A stretch of 46,111 bases of DNA, taken from NCBI GenBank assembly GCA_023807065.1, contig JAJJLU010003608.1:1-46111 (forward strand). Reading direction: 5' to 3'. This stretch comes from Isotricha intestinalis. Taxonomy: Eukaryota > Ciliophora > Litostomatea > Vestibuliferida > Isotrichidae. A model generated the notes under the pieces. That model was not told where the DNA came from, ran no database searches, and worked only from the letters and a program-made list of their open reading frames with translations. How positions within the stretch are numbered: position 1 is the first letter of the stretch; every line of letters starts with the position of its first letter. Positions 20,017-30,748 of this stretch are shown here, piece after piece. The position numbers were made by a program, and so were the translations under genes.

Positions 20017-21447
20017 TTAATCTGGAACTTTACTAAAAACTAATTCAATATCTTTAACTCTATCAAAAAAATCATTTATAATATATTATTTTGATAATCT
20101 TCTATTGTTTAACTATATATTTGAGCAATTAATTCATAGCATAAAATTGTTCCTTTTAAACAACAATCATTATTTCTTTATAAAAAATTTTGATAATTTA
20201 GAGCTTGAACAAAAATATTCAGTATCAATATTTGAATTAGTCATTTTTAAATTAATTTGATTTGAAATATATTTAATTTTTATAACATTTTGAAAATCAG
20301 AAGATGAAGTAATTAAAGGAATTTGTTTTTCATAATTTTTAATGTTATTTGAGAATGAGAATTAAAATAAACAATAAAATTATTAAAAGAATTAATTAAT
20401 AGTTCAGATAATTTATTATAAGTAATAGTATTATTTATATGAAGATAAAAAAAATAAAAGAAGAAATTGTAACAACAATACCAGAATATAATAAATTGTT
20501 GTTTTATATTATTTCTATATTCATTAAAACAATCAACTTCAAACATCTTTTAAAATATTATTAGAAGAACCTTCCTTCAAAGCTAAATTAGTAAAATAAA
20601 TAGCATAATATAATACTTTAAATATCTGACTATAAGTCACATTTTCAAAGTTTTAACTCAGTTCTATTTATTTGATAAACAACATTAAATATAGATAAAC
20701 AACAACAAATAATCTTTAAATAATAGAAGATAATTCTACTTTTCTAATCGAAGATTTATTTTTAAAATTTTTAATATTGGATTTTTATATTGATTAGATT
20801 TATTATCAAATTGAGGTGCTTGATTAACGAGATATTTTTTATTATATTATCAAAACTAGAAATAGAACTTTGACTAGTGAAATAATAGTAATATTTATAA
20901 ATGTTTTTTTATGAATAGTTCAAAATCCACCAAAATTATTATTTCCAATAGTTAAATTTCGGAAAGTAAGATTATTATCATTCGTTTTATTTGTTTTTTT
21001 TTCAATAATATTATTAATTTCTTTATTATCTCTGAATGTAATTCTTCTTTATTATCTCATATATTTCTAAATCTTAATATATATATTGGAATATCATATA
21101 TTTTTTTAATAACTCCTTTAAATCATATTTTTTACATTTTTTGTTTCTTTTTCTTTTTCAATATTTTCAATATCAAATATGCATTTTGTAATTTTGAACT
21201 TTTTTCAATCATTAATCCTGCAATTTGAATGTCCCCATTATTTTCATTTAGATTAACATCATTTTTTACTTTTAATAATAATTGTAATAAATATTTCTTA
21301 ATTAGTTAATTAATTTAAGGCTTTTATTATATTTTGAATTAAAATTAATTTATTTCTTACAAATTCTATTATTTCCATTTTCTTATTAAATAATACATTT
21401 ATATCATATAAACTTAATTCAGAATTAACTTTTTTATTTGATAACAT
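20017..21447 (-). pseudogene. Decayed gene of unknown family
   Basis: This minus-strand remnant starts MLSNKKVNSELSLYDINVLF. Protein-like pieces follow in shifting frames: KMEIIEFVRNKLILIQNIIK, DIQIAGLMIEKSSKLQNA, NRNLTIGNNNFGGF (then TGA at 20920-20922, then TIHKKTF), LINQAPQFDNKSNQYKNP, CCLKGTILCYELIAQIYS, and the end FFDRVKDIELVFSKVPD at a terminal TAA. There are many stops and shifts, several TGA codons falling where Trp would fit. I do not recognise the family. An ORF at 20313-20546 is one frame of this remnant, not a separate gene. Confidence 0.55.
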
Positions 21448-22321
21448 TTTTTTACTAAATCTAATTCATTATATTAATATATAAATGAAATTAATTGTTA
21501 GAATATTGGAATGTTATAAATTTAAAGAATTTTCAAAATTTGTATCTATTAAATTTTCAAATGGGTTACAATATTGAATTATATTTCTGTTCTGTTCATT
21601 CAAATATATTCTTAAATTTTATTAAGGAAGTTGAATATTTGAATTTCACTTTGACTATTTTCTTGTTAAAATGAAAAAAAAAAAGAGATTATTTATTGAA
21701 AATCTAAAAAAATAGTATTATGTAAAAGATGGAATATTATTTTTTCTTAAGCTTAAATATTTTTGTTTTGTGTATTCATTTATTTTTAATTATGATAAAG
21801 ATCATTTCCTTTTTCATTATTATATTTATTTAGTAAATCTTTAAATTCTTCATGATATATTATATACTTTTTTATTTGTTGAGATTAAAACATTTTATCA
21901 TTTATAAAGACAATAACAAAAACAAATTTCTGTAAAATAAACAATAATAAGGAATATAAAAATTATTTTTTTGATTATTAATATTATTTATAATACCATT
22001 TTCATCATTTAAATTATTATTATTATTATTAGTTATATTTGAATAAACATTTATTGTATTATTTTCTTTGTTATATTTTTTATCCGAAATTTGATTCATT
22101 TTTACTTATTCATTTCTCTATTTTAAATTATTTCTTATTATAATCAAAGAATTAATGATGAATTTCACTTTATAAAAATTCCTTTATTAATTTTAAACTT
22201 TTATAAAAAAATATAATCAGATAAAAATATAATTGATAAAATAATAATAAATTATACTTCATTATTAATATTATTCTAATATAAAGATATCAATTTCTAA
22301 AAAATTATACATTGAAAATAA
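21448..22321. other. Spacer with a decayed minus-strand fragment
   Basis: From 22099 downward the minus strand reads MNQISDKKYNKENN followed by an Asn-rich stretch, then shifts frame and shows YIIYHEEFKDLLNKYNNEKG (about 21850-21800) before stops. It looks like a broken gene of unknown family. The remainder, 22114-22321, should be the promoter region of the Pumilio gene. Confidence 0.35.
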
Positions 22322-23368
22322 ATGACAGAAAAAATTTCATCATGGGAAAATTTTTTCTTAGGTTCTCTCATAGAAGATATAGAAGAAGAAAATACCCAAA
22401 TAAAAGAATCAAAAGAAATAAAAGAAAATATTTTTGAAAATAATTTTATGGAAAAAATAAAAGAAGAAGAAAATTTAAAAATTTCTTTAAATTACATAAA
22501 AAAAGAAGAAATTTTTATATATTTATCAAATCAAAAGACAGGAATTCAACTTCAAAATTTAATAAAAGAAATGAACGAAGAAGAAATATCATTTATAATA
22601 AAAGAATTAAAAGGATTTTTTTCAAAAATAATGAAAGATAAAAATGGAAATTACTTTTTAAAAGATTTATTTAAATTATGTAATAAAGAACAAAGATTAA
22701 TAATATTTAAAGAAATTTTACCACATTTTTTTTCTTTTTCTATTCATCAATATGCAACGCATCCTATTCAAAAACTTATTGAATTAATTAATTCAGATGA
22801 AGAATATAATTTAATTTCTTCAATTTTAAATTTAGAAAATTTTATCAATTTATCTATTAATTCAAATGGTACTTTTGTTATTCAAAAAATTATTTCTATT
22901 TTCCCTGAAAAAAAAAGGAAAATTATCAATAATTTATTTATTAAAGTTTTTAAAATATTAGTCTTTGATATGTATGGTGTTTGTTTATTAAAACAATTTA
23001 TTTCTTTAACAAAAAATGAAAAAATTCACCGTAAAATTATTTTTTCTTTTCTTCAAGATTTTGAAAAAATATGTGAAAATCAATTTGGAAATTATTTTGC
23101 TCAATTTATGTTAGAATTATGGTGGGATAAAAAAGAAATGTTAATTGTTAAAAATAATATTTTATTAAAATTTCCTCAATTTTCAAAAAATAAATATGCT
23201 TCTCATGTATGTGAAATTTTTTTAAAATTAAGTACTCTTCAAGAAAAACAATTAATTTTTGATTTTTTAATTCAAAATGGATTATATTATACTTTATTAA
23301 ATGATAAATATGGAATTTTTGTTTTAGGCAAATTTAATTGTTTAAAACATTATTCTAATTTATATTAA
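22322..23368 (+). CDS. Pumilio/PUF-family RNA-binding protein
   Basis: This 348-residue protein is made mostly of Puf repeats, the eight-helical-repeat fold that binds single-stranded mRNA 3' UTR elements. Repeat cores visible in order include KNGNYFLKDLF, HQYATHPIQKLIE, NSNGTFVIQKIIS, DMYGVCLLKQFIS, NQFGNYFAQFMLE, NKYASHVCEIFLK and DKYGIFVLGKF. Each has the aromatic/small plus Q/K positions that read bases. The N-terminal 75 residues are Glu/Lys-rich and probably disordered. The protein is short for the family, with little outside the RNA-binding domain. A role in mRNA repression or decay in the cytoplasm is likely from the family. A small inverted repeat lies just after the stop. Confidence 0.9.
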   Translation: MTEKISSWENFFLGSLIEDIEEENTQIKESKEIKENIFENNFMEKIKEEENLKISLNYIKKEEIFIYLSNQKTGIQLQNLIKEMNEEEISFIIKELKGFFSKIMKDKNGNYFLKDLFKLCNKEQRLIIFKEILPHFFSFSIHQYATHPIQKLIELINSDEEYNLISSILNLENFINLSINSNGTFVIQKIISIFPEKKRKIINNLFIKVFKILVFDMYGVCLLKQFISLTKNEKIHRKIIFSFLQDFEKICENQFGNYFAQFMLELWWDKKEMLIVKNNILLKFPQFSKNKYASHVCEIFLKLSTLQEKQLIFDFLIQNGLYYTLLNDKYGIFVLGKFNCLKHYSNLY

Positions 23369-24185
23369 ATAAAATAAAAGAGTAGATCTTTAAGGTCTAC
23401 AATTACATTTGAAGTATTCTTTTATTTTTGATTAAATTTGTTTATAAGATGAAAATATATTTATTAGTAATCATTATTTGTTTGTGATAATATTGTTATT
23501 TTTCTTAGGTTAAAAGAATTTAACTTCTTGTAAATATTATTGAGTTTTTTTAAAAAAGATTTTGTGGAAATATTAATTTTATTAAAGGTTATTATATATT
23601 TAAAATATTTCAAACATTATTAAATTTTTTTGACTAATTTTGATAAATTCTATTTATTCAATAAAATAATAGTTTTAATTAATAAATTTTTTCATAGGAA
23701 TAAAATAAATTAATTTATATTTTTAAAAAAATGTTAAAAAAACTTTGATTTAAAATAATTCAAAGATAATTATTCTTGTAATATTTATGAAATAAATCAT
23801 TACTTCACACATAATAATCATTTTAACTTTTTTTACAAATATAAAAATGAAAAATATAATTTAAAGAAAACTATTTAATTCTTATTGATAAGAATTTAAT
23901 TTAGATAATTTTCTTTTTTTTTGAATCAAATAATTTAATAAAAATAAAGGTAAATTAAAGAATAAACCTTTTTTTACTTTTAAAATTGAATTATTTTTTG
24001 ATTGAATAAAAAACATAAATAAAAAATAAAAAAAGCTCTTCTACTTTAATTAATATCTATAAAAAGGAAAAAGAAAAAAATATAAATTTTTTTGTTTTTT
24101 ATTTAAACCAAATATTATCATTATTTTATATTTAATAAAAAAGTATTCTTTTCATTTCTAATTTTCATTTAATAATATTATAAAT
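23369..24185. other. Convergent spacer with a small hairpin
   Basis: AT-rich spacer between the Pumilio (+) and orphan (-) 3' ends. Apart from the inverted repeat at 23382-23400 I see nothing in it. Confidence 0.5.
23382..23400 (+). repeat. Inverted repeat after the Pumilio stop
   Basis: The sequence gtagatctttaaggtctac can fold into a 7-bp stem (with one G-T/G-U pair) and a 5-nt TTTAA loop, starting 14 nt after the TAA stop. Its GC content is high for this DNA. It could be a 3' UTR structure or chance. Confidence 0.5.
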
Positions 24186-25532
24186 TCAATTATTATCTAT
24201 ACTACAAAATAAATTTATAATTTGATTTTGAGATTTATTCATTTTAATATTTATATCATTGTCCATTTTTATTTTTTTCAATTGTTCTTTAGAAAATTCT
24301 TCAGTATTCTCATGACTAAATTTATTAATGAATTGAAAGTTTTTTTTTAAATTATTTTTTAATATTTTATTTTTCGATTTTTTAAACTGATTTAAAATAC
24401 TTTGAACAGAAATATCATTATTACATTTAATTCCTCTATTTTTTAAATAAGATTTAATTTTTTCATTATATTTTAAAGGTTTAATTTCTTTAGAAACTTC
24501 ATTATATAATTTTTCAATTGGATGATGAAATAATAAATTTAATTTATTCCTTGTTGCTTTATTTAAATTTCCTTTAATTAAATTTGAAGGAAATAATTTA
24601 ATAAATTTTTTAACTTTATTACAATCATTTTCATTTAATTTATCTTTTCTTATTGTTTCAATTTGAGATTTTTTTAAAATTTTTTTTCTTAATTCAATTT
24701 TATGAATTAAATTAATTTTATTTTTATTAATTTTAGGTGTTAACTCTTGTGAAAGATTTTTTTTACTATAATTATTAACTGAACTAAGAGGTTTATTATT
24801 ATCAAAAAAATTATCTAAATCTAATATATGTTCAAAGGTTTGTTTAATATTTGAAATTTCTTTTTGATTCTTTTCAATTTCTTTTAAAGACTTATTAATG
24901 TCTTTTATTTTCATACAAGGAACACTATTAACTTTTTTAATATATAAATTTATTATATTTGATGAATGAGATAAATTTGATTCTTTTAATTTAAGTAATT
25001 CAATTTGATTTTGGATTTTTGTTAAAAACTTAATTGTTTTTTTCTGATGATTTTTATTACTTAAACCATATTTTATAGAATTATCTATATTTGATTTATT
25101 TAAAAATAAAATATTCTTTTTAAATAAATTTTCTTTTGGTAATTTTGGGAAAAAAAAATTTTTTTTCTCATATTCTATCTTTAAATCTGAATAATCAAAA
25201 GAATTTTTTTTTATATATTCTTTATAATTTTTTTCAAATAAAAAGTTTTCTCTTTTTAATTTTTTTATATCATTCAATGATTTTTTTTTAATATTTGAGA
25301 AATCATAAAATATATTTCTAAAAGAATTTAAGCTTTCAACGAATTTTTTTTTTTTTTCATTCTTTATATTTCTTGTTGAAATTGATTTTGGCTTTAAAAA
25401 ATTTAATAATTCAAATTTAATAGTTTTATTCTTTTGAAAAGCAATCGTAATTTCAGGATGTGCTTTTAATTCTTTTGTAGGAATTCTTCTTAAACTATTT
25501 TCTTCACTTTTATTTTTCTTTTGAAGCTCCAT
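24186..25532 (-). CDS. Unrecognised Lys/Asn-rich basic protein
   Basis: A 448-residue protein starting MELQKKNKSEENSLRRIPTK with no recognisable domain. It is very rich in Lys, Asn and Ile, largely hydrophilic, with several probable helical or coiled segments (around 200-235) and no membrane segment. It ends CSIDNN at TGA. It may be cytoskeletal or nucleic-acid-associated, but that rests on charge alone. The uninterrupted length makes it a real gene. Confidence 0.7.
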   Translation of the reverse strand: MELQKKNKSEENSLRRIPTKELKAHPEITIAFQKNKTIKFELLNFLKPKSISTRNIKNEKKKKFVESLNSFRNIFYDFSNIKKKSLNDIKKLKRENFLFEKNYKEYIKKNSFDYSDLKIEYEKKNFFFPKLPKENLFKKNILFLNKSNIDNSIKYGLSNKNHQKKTIKFLTKIQNQIELLKLKESNLSHSSNIINLYIKKVNSVPCMKIKDINKSLKEIEKNQKEISNIKQTFEHILDLDNFFDNNKPLSSVNNYSKKNLSQELTPKINKNKINLIHKIELRKKILKKSQIETIRKDKLNENDCNKVKKFIKLFPSNLIKGNLNKATRNKLNLLFHHPIEKLYNEVSKEIKPLKYNEKIKSYLKNRGIKCNNDISVQSILNQFKKSKNKILKNNLKKNFQFINKFSHENTEEFSKEQLKKIKMDNDINIKMNKSQNQIINLFCSIDNN

Positions 25533-26546
25533 TTTTCTTATAAAAATTTTATACTTTATTTTTTTCTTTTGAAGATAATTTTATACTTCTTTTTTTTTTG
25601 AAAGATTTTAATCAAATCAGATGTAAATTAATTATAATAAAAATAATTAAAAAAAAGAAATTTTTTTTTTTTGATTTTTTTTCCATGAAATGGTTTATTT
25701 TTTGTCGGTTGTTTTTTTTCATTTTCAAAAAATGATATTTTTTTAAAAATATTTAAACATAATTTATTGAAATAATATATATTATTCTTCTTTTTTTCTT
25801 TCTATTTTTTTAATTTATTATTATTCATTAAGCACTCTTTCTTTTTAATTTTAATATTATTTTTTATTAATATTATATATATTAATTGAATTTGAAGTGA
25901 AAACATTTTTTTTATAATATAAAGAACTACATCTATGAGAAATAATTGAATTATTTTTTAATTATCATTATTATTTAAAGGATTAATTCTTTCATAAATA
26001 CTAATTCATTTTTTTTTGACAAATTAATAACTTTATTTATATTATAAGATGTAAAAATAGATATCTTTCATTAATATATAGTTCATTTTTACCATGATAA
26101 GGATATTTTTTAAATAACATAAAATATTGTTTACATTTTTTTTTTAATTTTATATATATTAATATTACTTGAACTTTTTATAATATTTCTATCTTTCTAT
26201 TTATTGTTTTCATAATATTCATTTATTAATTAGAGTAGTTTGATTTTTTTATTTTTTATTAATTTATTTTTTATTAATAGTTCTTTAATCTTAATTGTCC
26301 TAAGATTAATTAATCTTTTTTCAGAAAAATTATTATCATTTATTTTATTTTTATTTTTCTCCATAAAAGTTTTATTTAAATGTCAGAATTTAAATGAATA
26401 TTTTTTTTATTATTTGAATAATAATTATAATTAAAAAAAGAATTAATATAATATTTAATTTCTAAATAAAATCAATTTTCATTCATATGTAGAAAAAAAA
26501 AAGAATTAAATATAATAATGATTTATTTTTTTCTTTAAATTATATT
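25533..26546. other. Spacer
   Basis: This 1 kb T-rich spacer lies between two minus-strand genes. A hydrophobic ORF at 26240-26434 (+) is low-complexity and I do not count it. No repeats or RNA genes were recognised. Confidence 0.45.
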
Positions 26547-28718
26547 TTAATTTGATTTTTGATTTTTGATTTTTTGTAAAAGAAATTCTCTTCTTTTAAT
26601 ATATTCAATTTCTCTCGTAATATCATTAATCATTTCTTGATTAAGTTCATTAGGTTGTTTAATACAATGATCAGTTAAAGAAATTTCATAATTTGAAATT
26701 TTAGATTTAGAATAATAATTAGCAATTTTTGGTCTTTCTCTTCTTAAATTTAATTCATTCTCAATTTCTTTATTTCTTTTTTTTTCATTTTCTTCCATTA
26801 TTTTCTTTAATAAAGTAGAATGATAAAATTCTTCAGCATCTAATTTAACTTTTCTTTCATTAAAAACATCTTGAATTTTTTCTTTTTCTTCTGTTTTACA
26901 TCTTAACATTGCTTTTTGAAATTTTAATTCTTTATCATATTGTTCTTCTAAAAAAGCTTTTTTTCTACAATATTTTTTATTAAATAACTTTGAATCATTT
27001 TTATATCTTGGAATTTCTGTCTTATTTTTTTTATATAAATTATGTAAAGGTTTTTTTTCCTTTTCATAATTTTCATTTTTCATTAAATCTATTTTAGACT
27101 TTTTAATTATACTATTGGTTTTACTTTTACTATTTAAATGTCTAACTGAATTTGGAATTGATGGTAAACTAATATTTTCATTAAAATCTAAATTAACAGT
27201 ATTATTTCTATTATTCTTCCTAATATTTGAATTTAAAATATTATCTTTTGGAGTAAAAAAATTATTATATATATTATTAAAACTTGATTTACTTTTATTT
27301 TCACTTTGAAATAAATGGGCATTTTCTTCTTTTTCTTTTTTTAATATTTCTAACTTCATTCTTTCATTATTTTTTATATTTCTTATATTTTTTTGGATTT
27401 TCATTTTTGTTTCTGGATTTAATTTATTTATTTCTATTTTATTCATTCCATTAATAACATTATGAAATTCATCACTCATTAAATAATTTAAAACATGAAT
27501 TTGTTTTGTAACAATACCTACTTTTTTTCCATAAGGTTTACTATTAACTTTATTTAATAAATCAGGTTCATCATCATCAACTTCATCCAATTGTAAAGTA
27601 TTAATAAATTTTTCAATTCTTTCAAATTTTTTTCTTTTTTCTTCTTCTCTAAAAGGTAATTTTACAGTTTTAATTTTAATTTCTTCTTTAACAATAACAT
27701 CTTTATTTTCTTCTTCGAAAAATTTAATTATATCACATCTTAATTTTTGTCTTCCAACTAATTCAAATAATGTATTTATAAATTCAACTCCTTTTTTATA
27801 AGGTAATGTTTTACCAAAAAATTTAGCTTGTTGATATAATTGTAAAGCTTTATAAATATCATATTGATTTTCATAACAAACTCCTAATTGAAAACAAGCA
27901 ATTGACATATAAAAAAAATCTTTACTTAATTTATCTTTTTTATACATTGGATAATTACTTATATTATAAACATAACTAACTATAGTGTTTTTATCAGTTT
28001 CTTCATTTAATCTTATTTCTAAATCTTTATATAATAATTTTAAACATGTGGCAAGATAATTTTTAGCAGTATCATAATCTTTATTTCCAATAAATAAACT
28101 TCCTAAAACAATATATATAAGAGCTGAATAAAATAATGTATTTGGAGATAGGAAAAAATCAGAAGTTGATTTTATTAATTTTTCTCCAATTGCTAAAAAC
28201 TTTATTGCTTGAATTACATCAAATTCATGAAGACAAAATCTTGCATAATTATAACATTGTTTTAAAGAAAATGTAATTATAATTTCAATTTTTTCTTTTA
28301 TATATTTTTCATCTTCTGAATTGTTATAAGTTAATATTATAAAACTATTTAATTCATTATCTAATTCTTTTAACCAATGAATTATTCCTTTTATTTTAGT
28401 TTCAGAAGCATAATTAATAAATTTACGACAAATAATTTTATGAATTGCTTCTAATCTAATATATTTAATATACCAATTATCATTGAATTCTTCTTTTATT
28501 GTATTTAATAATTTTTTATACTGTTTTTTCAAATATAAATCAGTTAGAGTTGAATAATATATATTAAATTTTCTTCTTTTATATTCCTCTTTTTCAGATT
28601 CATTTTTTGAAGTATCTTGAAATTCTTCATCAAATGAATCTTCTGGAATTATCATTGGTTTTATTTTTGGTTTATTTTCTTTTGGAGCACCTAAATGAAT
28701 TATTGGTTGCTCATCCAT
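26547..28718 (-). CDS. TPR-repeat protein with long basic C-terminal coiled coil
   Basis: A 723-residue protein. Residues about 45-330 are helical repeats of TPR type, for example QCYNYARFCLHEFDVIQAIK, GNKDYDTAKNYLATCLKLLY and FYMSIACFQLGVCYENQYDI. A conserved-looking linker follows (HVLNYLMSDEFHNVINGMNK, about 415-435). The C-terminal 280 residues are Lys/Glu/Asn-rich and probably coiled coil or disordered, ending RREFLLQKIKNQKSN. I recall similar TPR proteins with an LxSDEF motif from ciliates, where many TPR proteins are axonemal, but a ciliary role is only inference. Met1 is the natural start, and there is no sign of introns. Confidence 0.75.
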   Translation of the reverse strand: MDEQPIIHLGAPKENKPKIKPMIIPEDSFDEEFQDTSKNESEKEEYKRRKFNIYYSTLTDLYLKKQYKKLLNTIKEEFNDNWYIKYIRLEAIHKIICRKFINYASETKIKGIIHWLKELDNELNSFIILTYNNSEDEKYIKEKIEIIITFSLKQCYNYARFCLHEFDVIQAIKFLAIGEKLIKSTSDFFLSPNTLFYSALIYIVLGSLFIGNKDYDTAKNYLATCLKLLYKDLEIRLNEETDKNTIVSYVYNISNYPMYKKDKLSKDFFYMSIACFQLGVCYENQYDIYKALQLYQQAKFFGKTLPYKKGVEFINTLFELVGRQKLRCDIIKFFEEENKDVIVKEEIKIKTVKLPFREEEKRKKFERIEKFINTLQLDEVDDDEPDLLNKVNSKPYGKKVGIVTKQIHVLNYLMSDEFHNVINGMNKIEINKLNPETKMKIQKNIRNIKNNERMKLEILKKEKEENAHLFQSENKSKSSFNNIYNNFFTPKDNILNSNIRKNNRNNTVNLDFNENISLPSIPNSVRHLNSKSKTNSIIKKSKIDLMKNENYEKEKKPLHNLYKKNKTEIPRYKNDSKLFNKKYCRKKAFLEEQYDKELKFQKAMLRCKTEEKEKIQDVFNERKVKLDAEEFYHSTLLKKIMEENEKKRNKEIENELNLRRERPKIANYYSKSKISNYEISLTDHCIKQPNELNQEMINDITREIEYIKRREFLLQKIKNQKSN

Positions 28719-29251
28719 TGTTTTATTTTAAAAAAAGAAATAATTTTTTTTTAATTTTTAAAAACTTTTTACTAATCAAAGTTATAATTAACAAAAATTT
28801 AAATATTTAAATATAATAATGTAAAACTTTTGTTTTAATGAAATAAATATAGGAGATTGGTCCCAATCCCCATATCTTTAGAAATTAGGAATAAAAACAT
28901 TTTGAAAATTTAAAATTATTTTAAATATTTTATTTTATACATCAAAAAATTTATATAGTTTATTTATTATTAAATTTATAGTATTGATATATTAAAAATT
29001 AAATTTACGATTTAACTCTTCATTTAACATCAATAAAATATTTTATAATTATTCCATTATTATTAATATTAAATGTTTTTCAAAAGTATTTTATATTAAA
29101 TATTCCTCAATTATAAATATTGATTATGATATTTGATGTTTAATGAATTATGATGACTTAAATGATTATTTGAAAAAAAATAACTTGATGATTCTAAGAA
29201 AAATAATTTGATTATTTTAAATTAGAAAAATTAGTAATTTAGTATTTTTTA
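28719..29251. other. Spacer with a GC-richer inverted repeat
   Basis: AT-rich except for 28853-28876. GATTGG-TC-CCAATC at 28857-28870 is a perfect 6-bp inverted repeat, followed by a short CCCC stretch. Nothing else was recognised. Confidence 0.5.
28857..28870. repeat. Short perfect inverted repeat
   Basis: The sequence gattggtcccaatc has arms GATTGG/CCAATC. It stands out for GC content and sits upstream (on the plus map) of the codon-usage outlier gene at 29252-29509. The last bases of the window (46102-46111, tggggattgg) match the reverse complement of this repeat plus its flank. Confidence 0.55.
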
Positions 29252-29509
29252 TTATTCAATATTTATTTGTTTTCCTGTTATCATACGAACTACTTTTTTA
29301 ATAAAATCTATAATTTGTTTTCTATATATCCATGTTAGTATAGTCCCTATAACAAGTCCTGCGCAAATTAGTCCACCTACAATAGGATTTAAAGTTATAT
29401 CCAGAATAGGAATAGTCAATGACTTTCCAAGAGGAATCCCCTGTAATGTAAAGGTTTTACTCAAAAAATCATATGATAAACTTAAAGGTATTGATCCCAA
29501 TACTACCAT
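29252..29509 (-). CDS. Small single-pass membrane protein with foreign-looking codon use
   Basis: An 85-residue ORF starting MVVLGSIPLSLSYDFLSKTF with one membrane helix (about residues 44-62, GGLICAGLVIGTILTWIY), followed by a short basic tail (RKQIIDFIKKVVRMITGK). Its composition differs from every neighbour: it is rich in Gly, Pro, Leu and Thr, poor in Asn and Lys, and uses codons such as CAG, GGG, CTG, CTT, CTA, AAG, TGC and CGA that are rare elsewhere in the window. That suggests recent transfer or a viral or mobile-element origin, although no partner genes remain nearby. Function unknown. It could also be a highly expressed native gene with selected codons. Confidence 0.65.
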   Translation of the reverse strand: MVVLGSIPLSLSYDFLSKTFTLQGIPLGKSLTIPILDITLNPIVGGLICAGLVIGTILTWIYRKQIIDFIKKVVRMITGKQINIE

Positions 29510-29700
29510 TTTAGTTTTTATTAAATTGTTCTTACCACTATAAATAATAAAATTATGCTATTAAAGATTGCAATTTTTTTAAAAATAATTTAACTATTTT
29601 TTATTTATTGTTTAATAAATAATAATTATTTTTAATAAATTTATCTTTTAGTCTGATTTGCCGTATATGATCTAGAGAAAACGTATCATTAGTTTATTCA
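29510..29700. other. Spacer, partly less AT-rich
   Basis: Flanks the outlier small gene. Around 29650-29715 the sequence (for example ctgatttgccgtatatgat) is less AT-rich than its surroundings and may belong to the same inserted segment. No ORF. Confidence 0.35.
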
Positions 29701-29759
29701 TCTGAGGGTTTTATATTAATTACTTAAAAATCAAATATTGGTTAAACTATTATTTTTAA

Positions 29760-30730
29760 AATTTAATGTGGATATAACTAATATTATTTCAAATACTATT
29801 ATTGTTTCTGATATTAATAACATTATAAAATCTGTTGTGAAATATATTTTTTGAATAAAACAATTAAAGAGCTTTTTTTTTAAATTTTTACATTTAATAA
29901 AATTTTCAAGGCAAATTTTTTATTAAATGAAGAAAAAGAATTATTTAAAAAAGTAAATAATCAAAATCAATTAAAAATAATTATTAAAAAAAATTCAAAA
30001 AGATTTAGATGAAAAAAAGGTAATTTATTTTAAAAACAAAAATTATGATAAATGTTTTAATAAGATAAAACAAAAAATAATTTTATAAAAAATTTGATAA
30101 AGCATAAAATTCACCCAATTTACAATTAAAAAAAAATTCATTCATTATATTAAAACATTATAACAATTTAAAAAAAAAATTACAAGAAATATATGTTTCA
30201 ATTATAAATTACAGCAATTATTAAAAAAAATATAACATAAAAATATCTTATTAAACTTTCTTTATTCTTAAAAAATAATAAAATAATAAGTGATAATTTA
30301 AAAAAAAAAGAATATAAAAATGTTATTAAAAAAATAAAAATAAAAGATAAAAAAGCTTGTAATTTAATTAGAAGTAATTTAAAAAAAGTTTATATAAAAA
30401 AATTTGAATTGCTTCTCTTGAGAAAATTAAATTTAATAAACTTTTACAATTTTTTAGTTTAAAGGTTAAAAAATCAAAAATATATGAGAATTTAATAAAA
30501 CCAATTTTAAATGAATATAAAATTAATAATGATTTAAAAAATAAAATTTGTTGTTTTAATTTAACATAAATTCTCTTTTGTTTATTTAATAATCTTGAAT
30601 TAAATAAAAGTTTAAATAATTCAAAAAAAATATTTTATTTTAAAAACTTTAAATAAATGTTTATTTGATAAAATAAAAAACAAAAATGATTTAAATAAGA
30701 AAATTATATTAAAGATAAAGTTATTTTTTC
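29760..30730 (+). pseudogene. Probable decayed Lys-rich coding region
   Basis: The plus strand shows protein-like runs in changing frames: VDITNIISNTIIVSDINNII (29770-29840), IQKDLDEKKVIYFKNKNYDK (about 29990-30055), KIKIKDKKACNLIRSNLKKV (about 30325-30395) and LIKPILNEYKINNDLKNKIC (about 30495-30555). Stops and shifts separate them. No family was recognised. Lys/Asn/Ile runs arise easily in A-rich DNA, so confidence is limited; the T- and D-containing first run is the best evidence. Confidence 0.35.
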
Positions 30731-30748
30731 CAGATTGAAAAATTTATA

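Noticed and set aside
21902..22099. 65-residue Asn-rich ORF as an intact gene
   Set aside because: Breaks into another frame at its 3' end and continues as coding-like sequence with stops; treated as a remnant.
26240..26434. 64-residue hydrophobic ORF
   Set aside because: Same kind of T-rich chance frame in a spacer.
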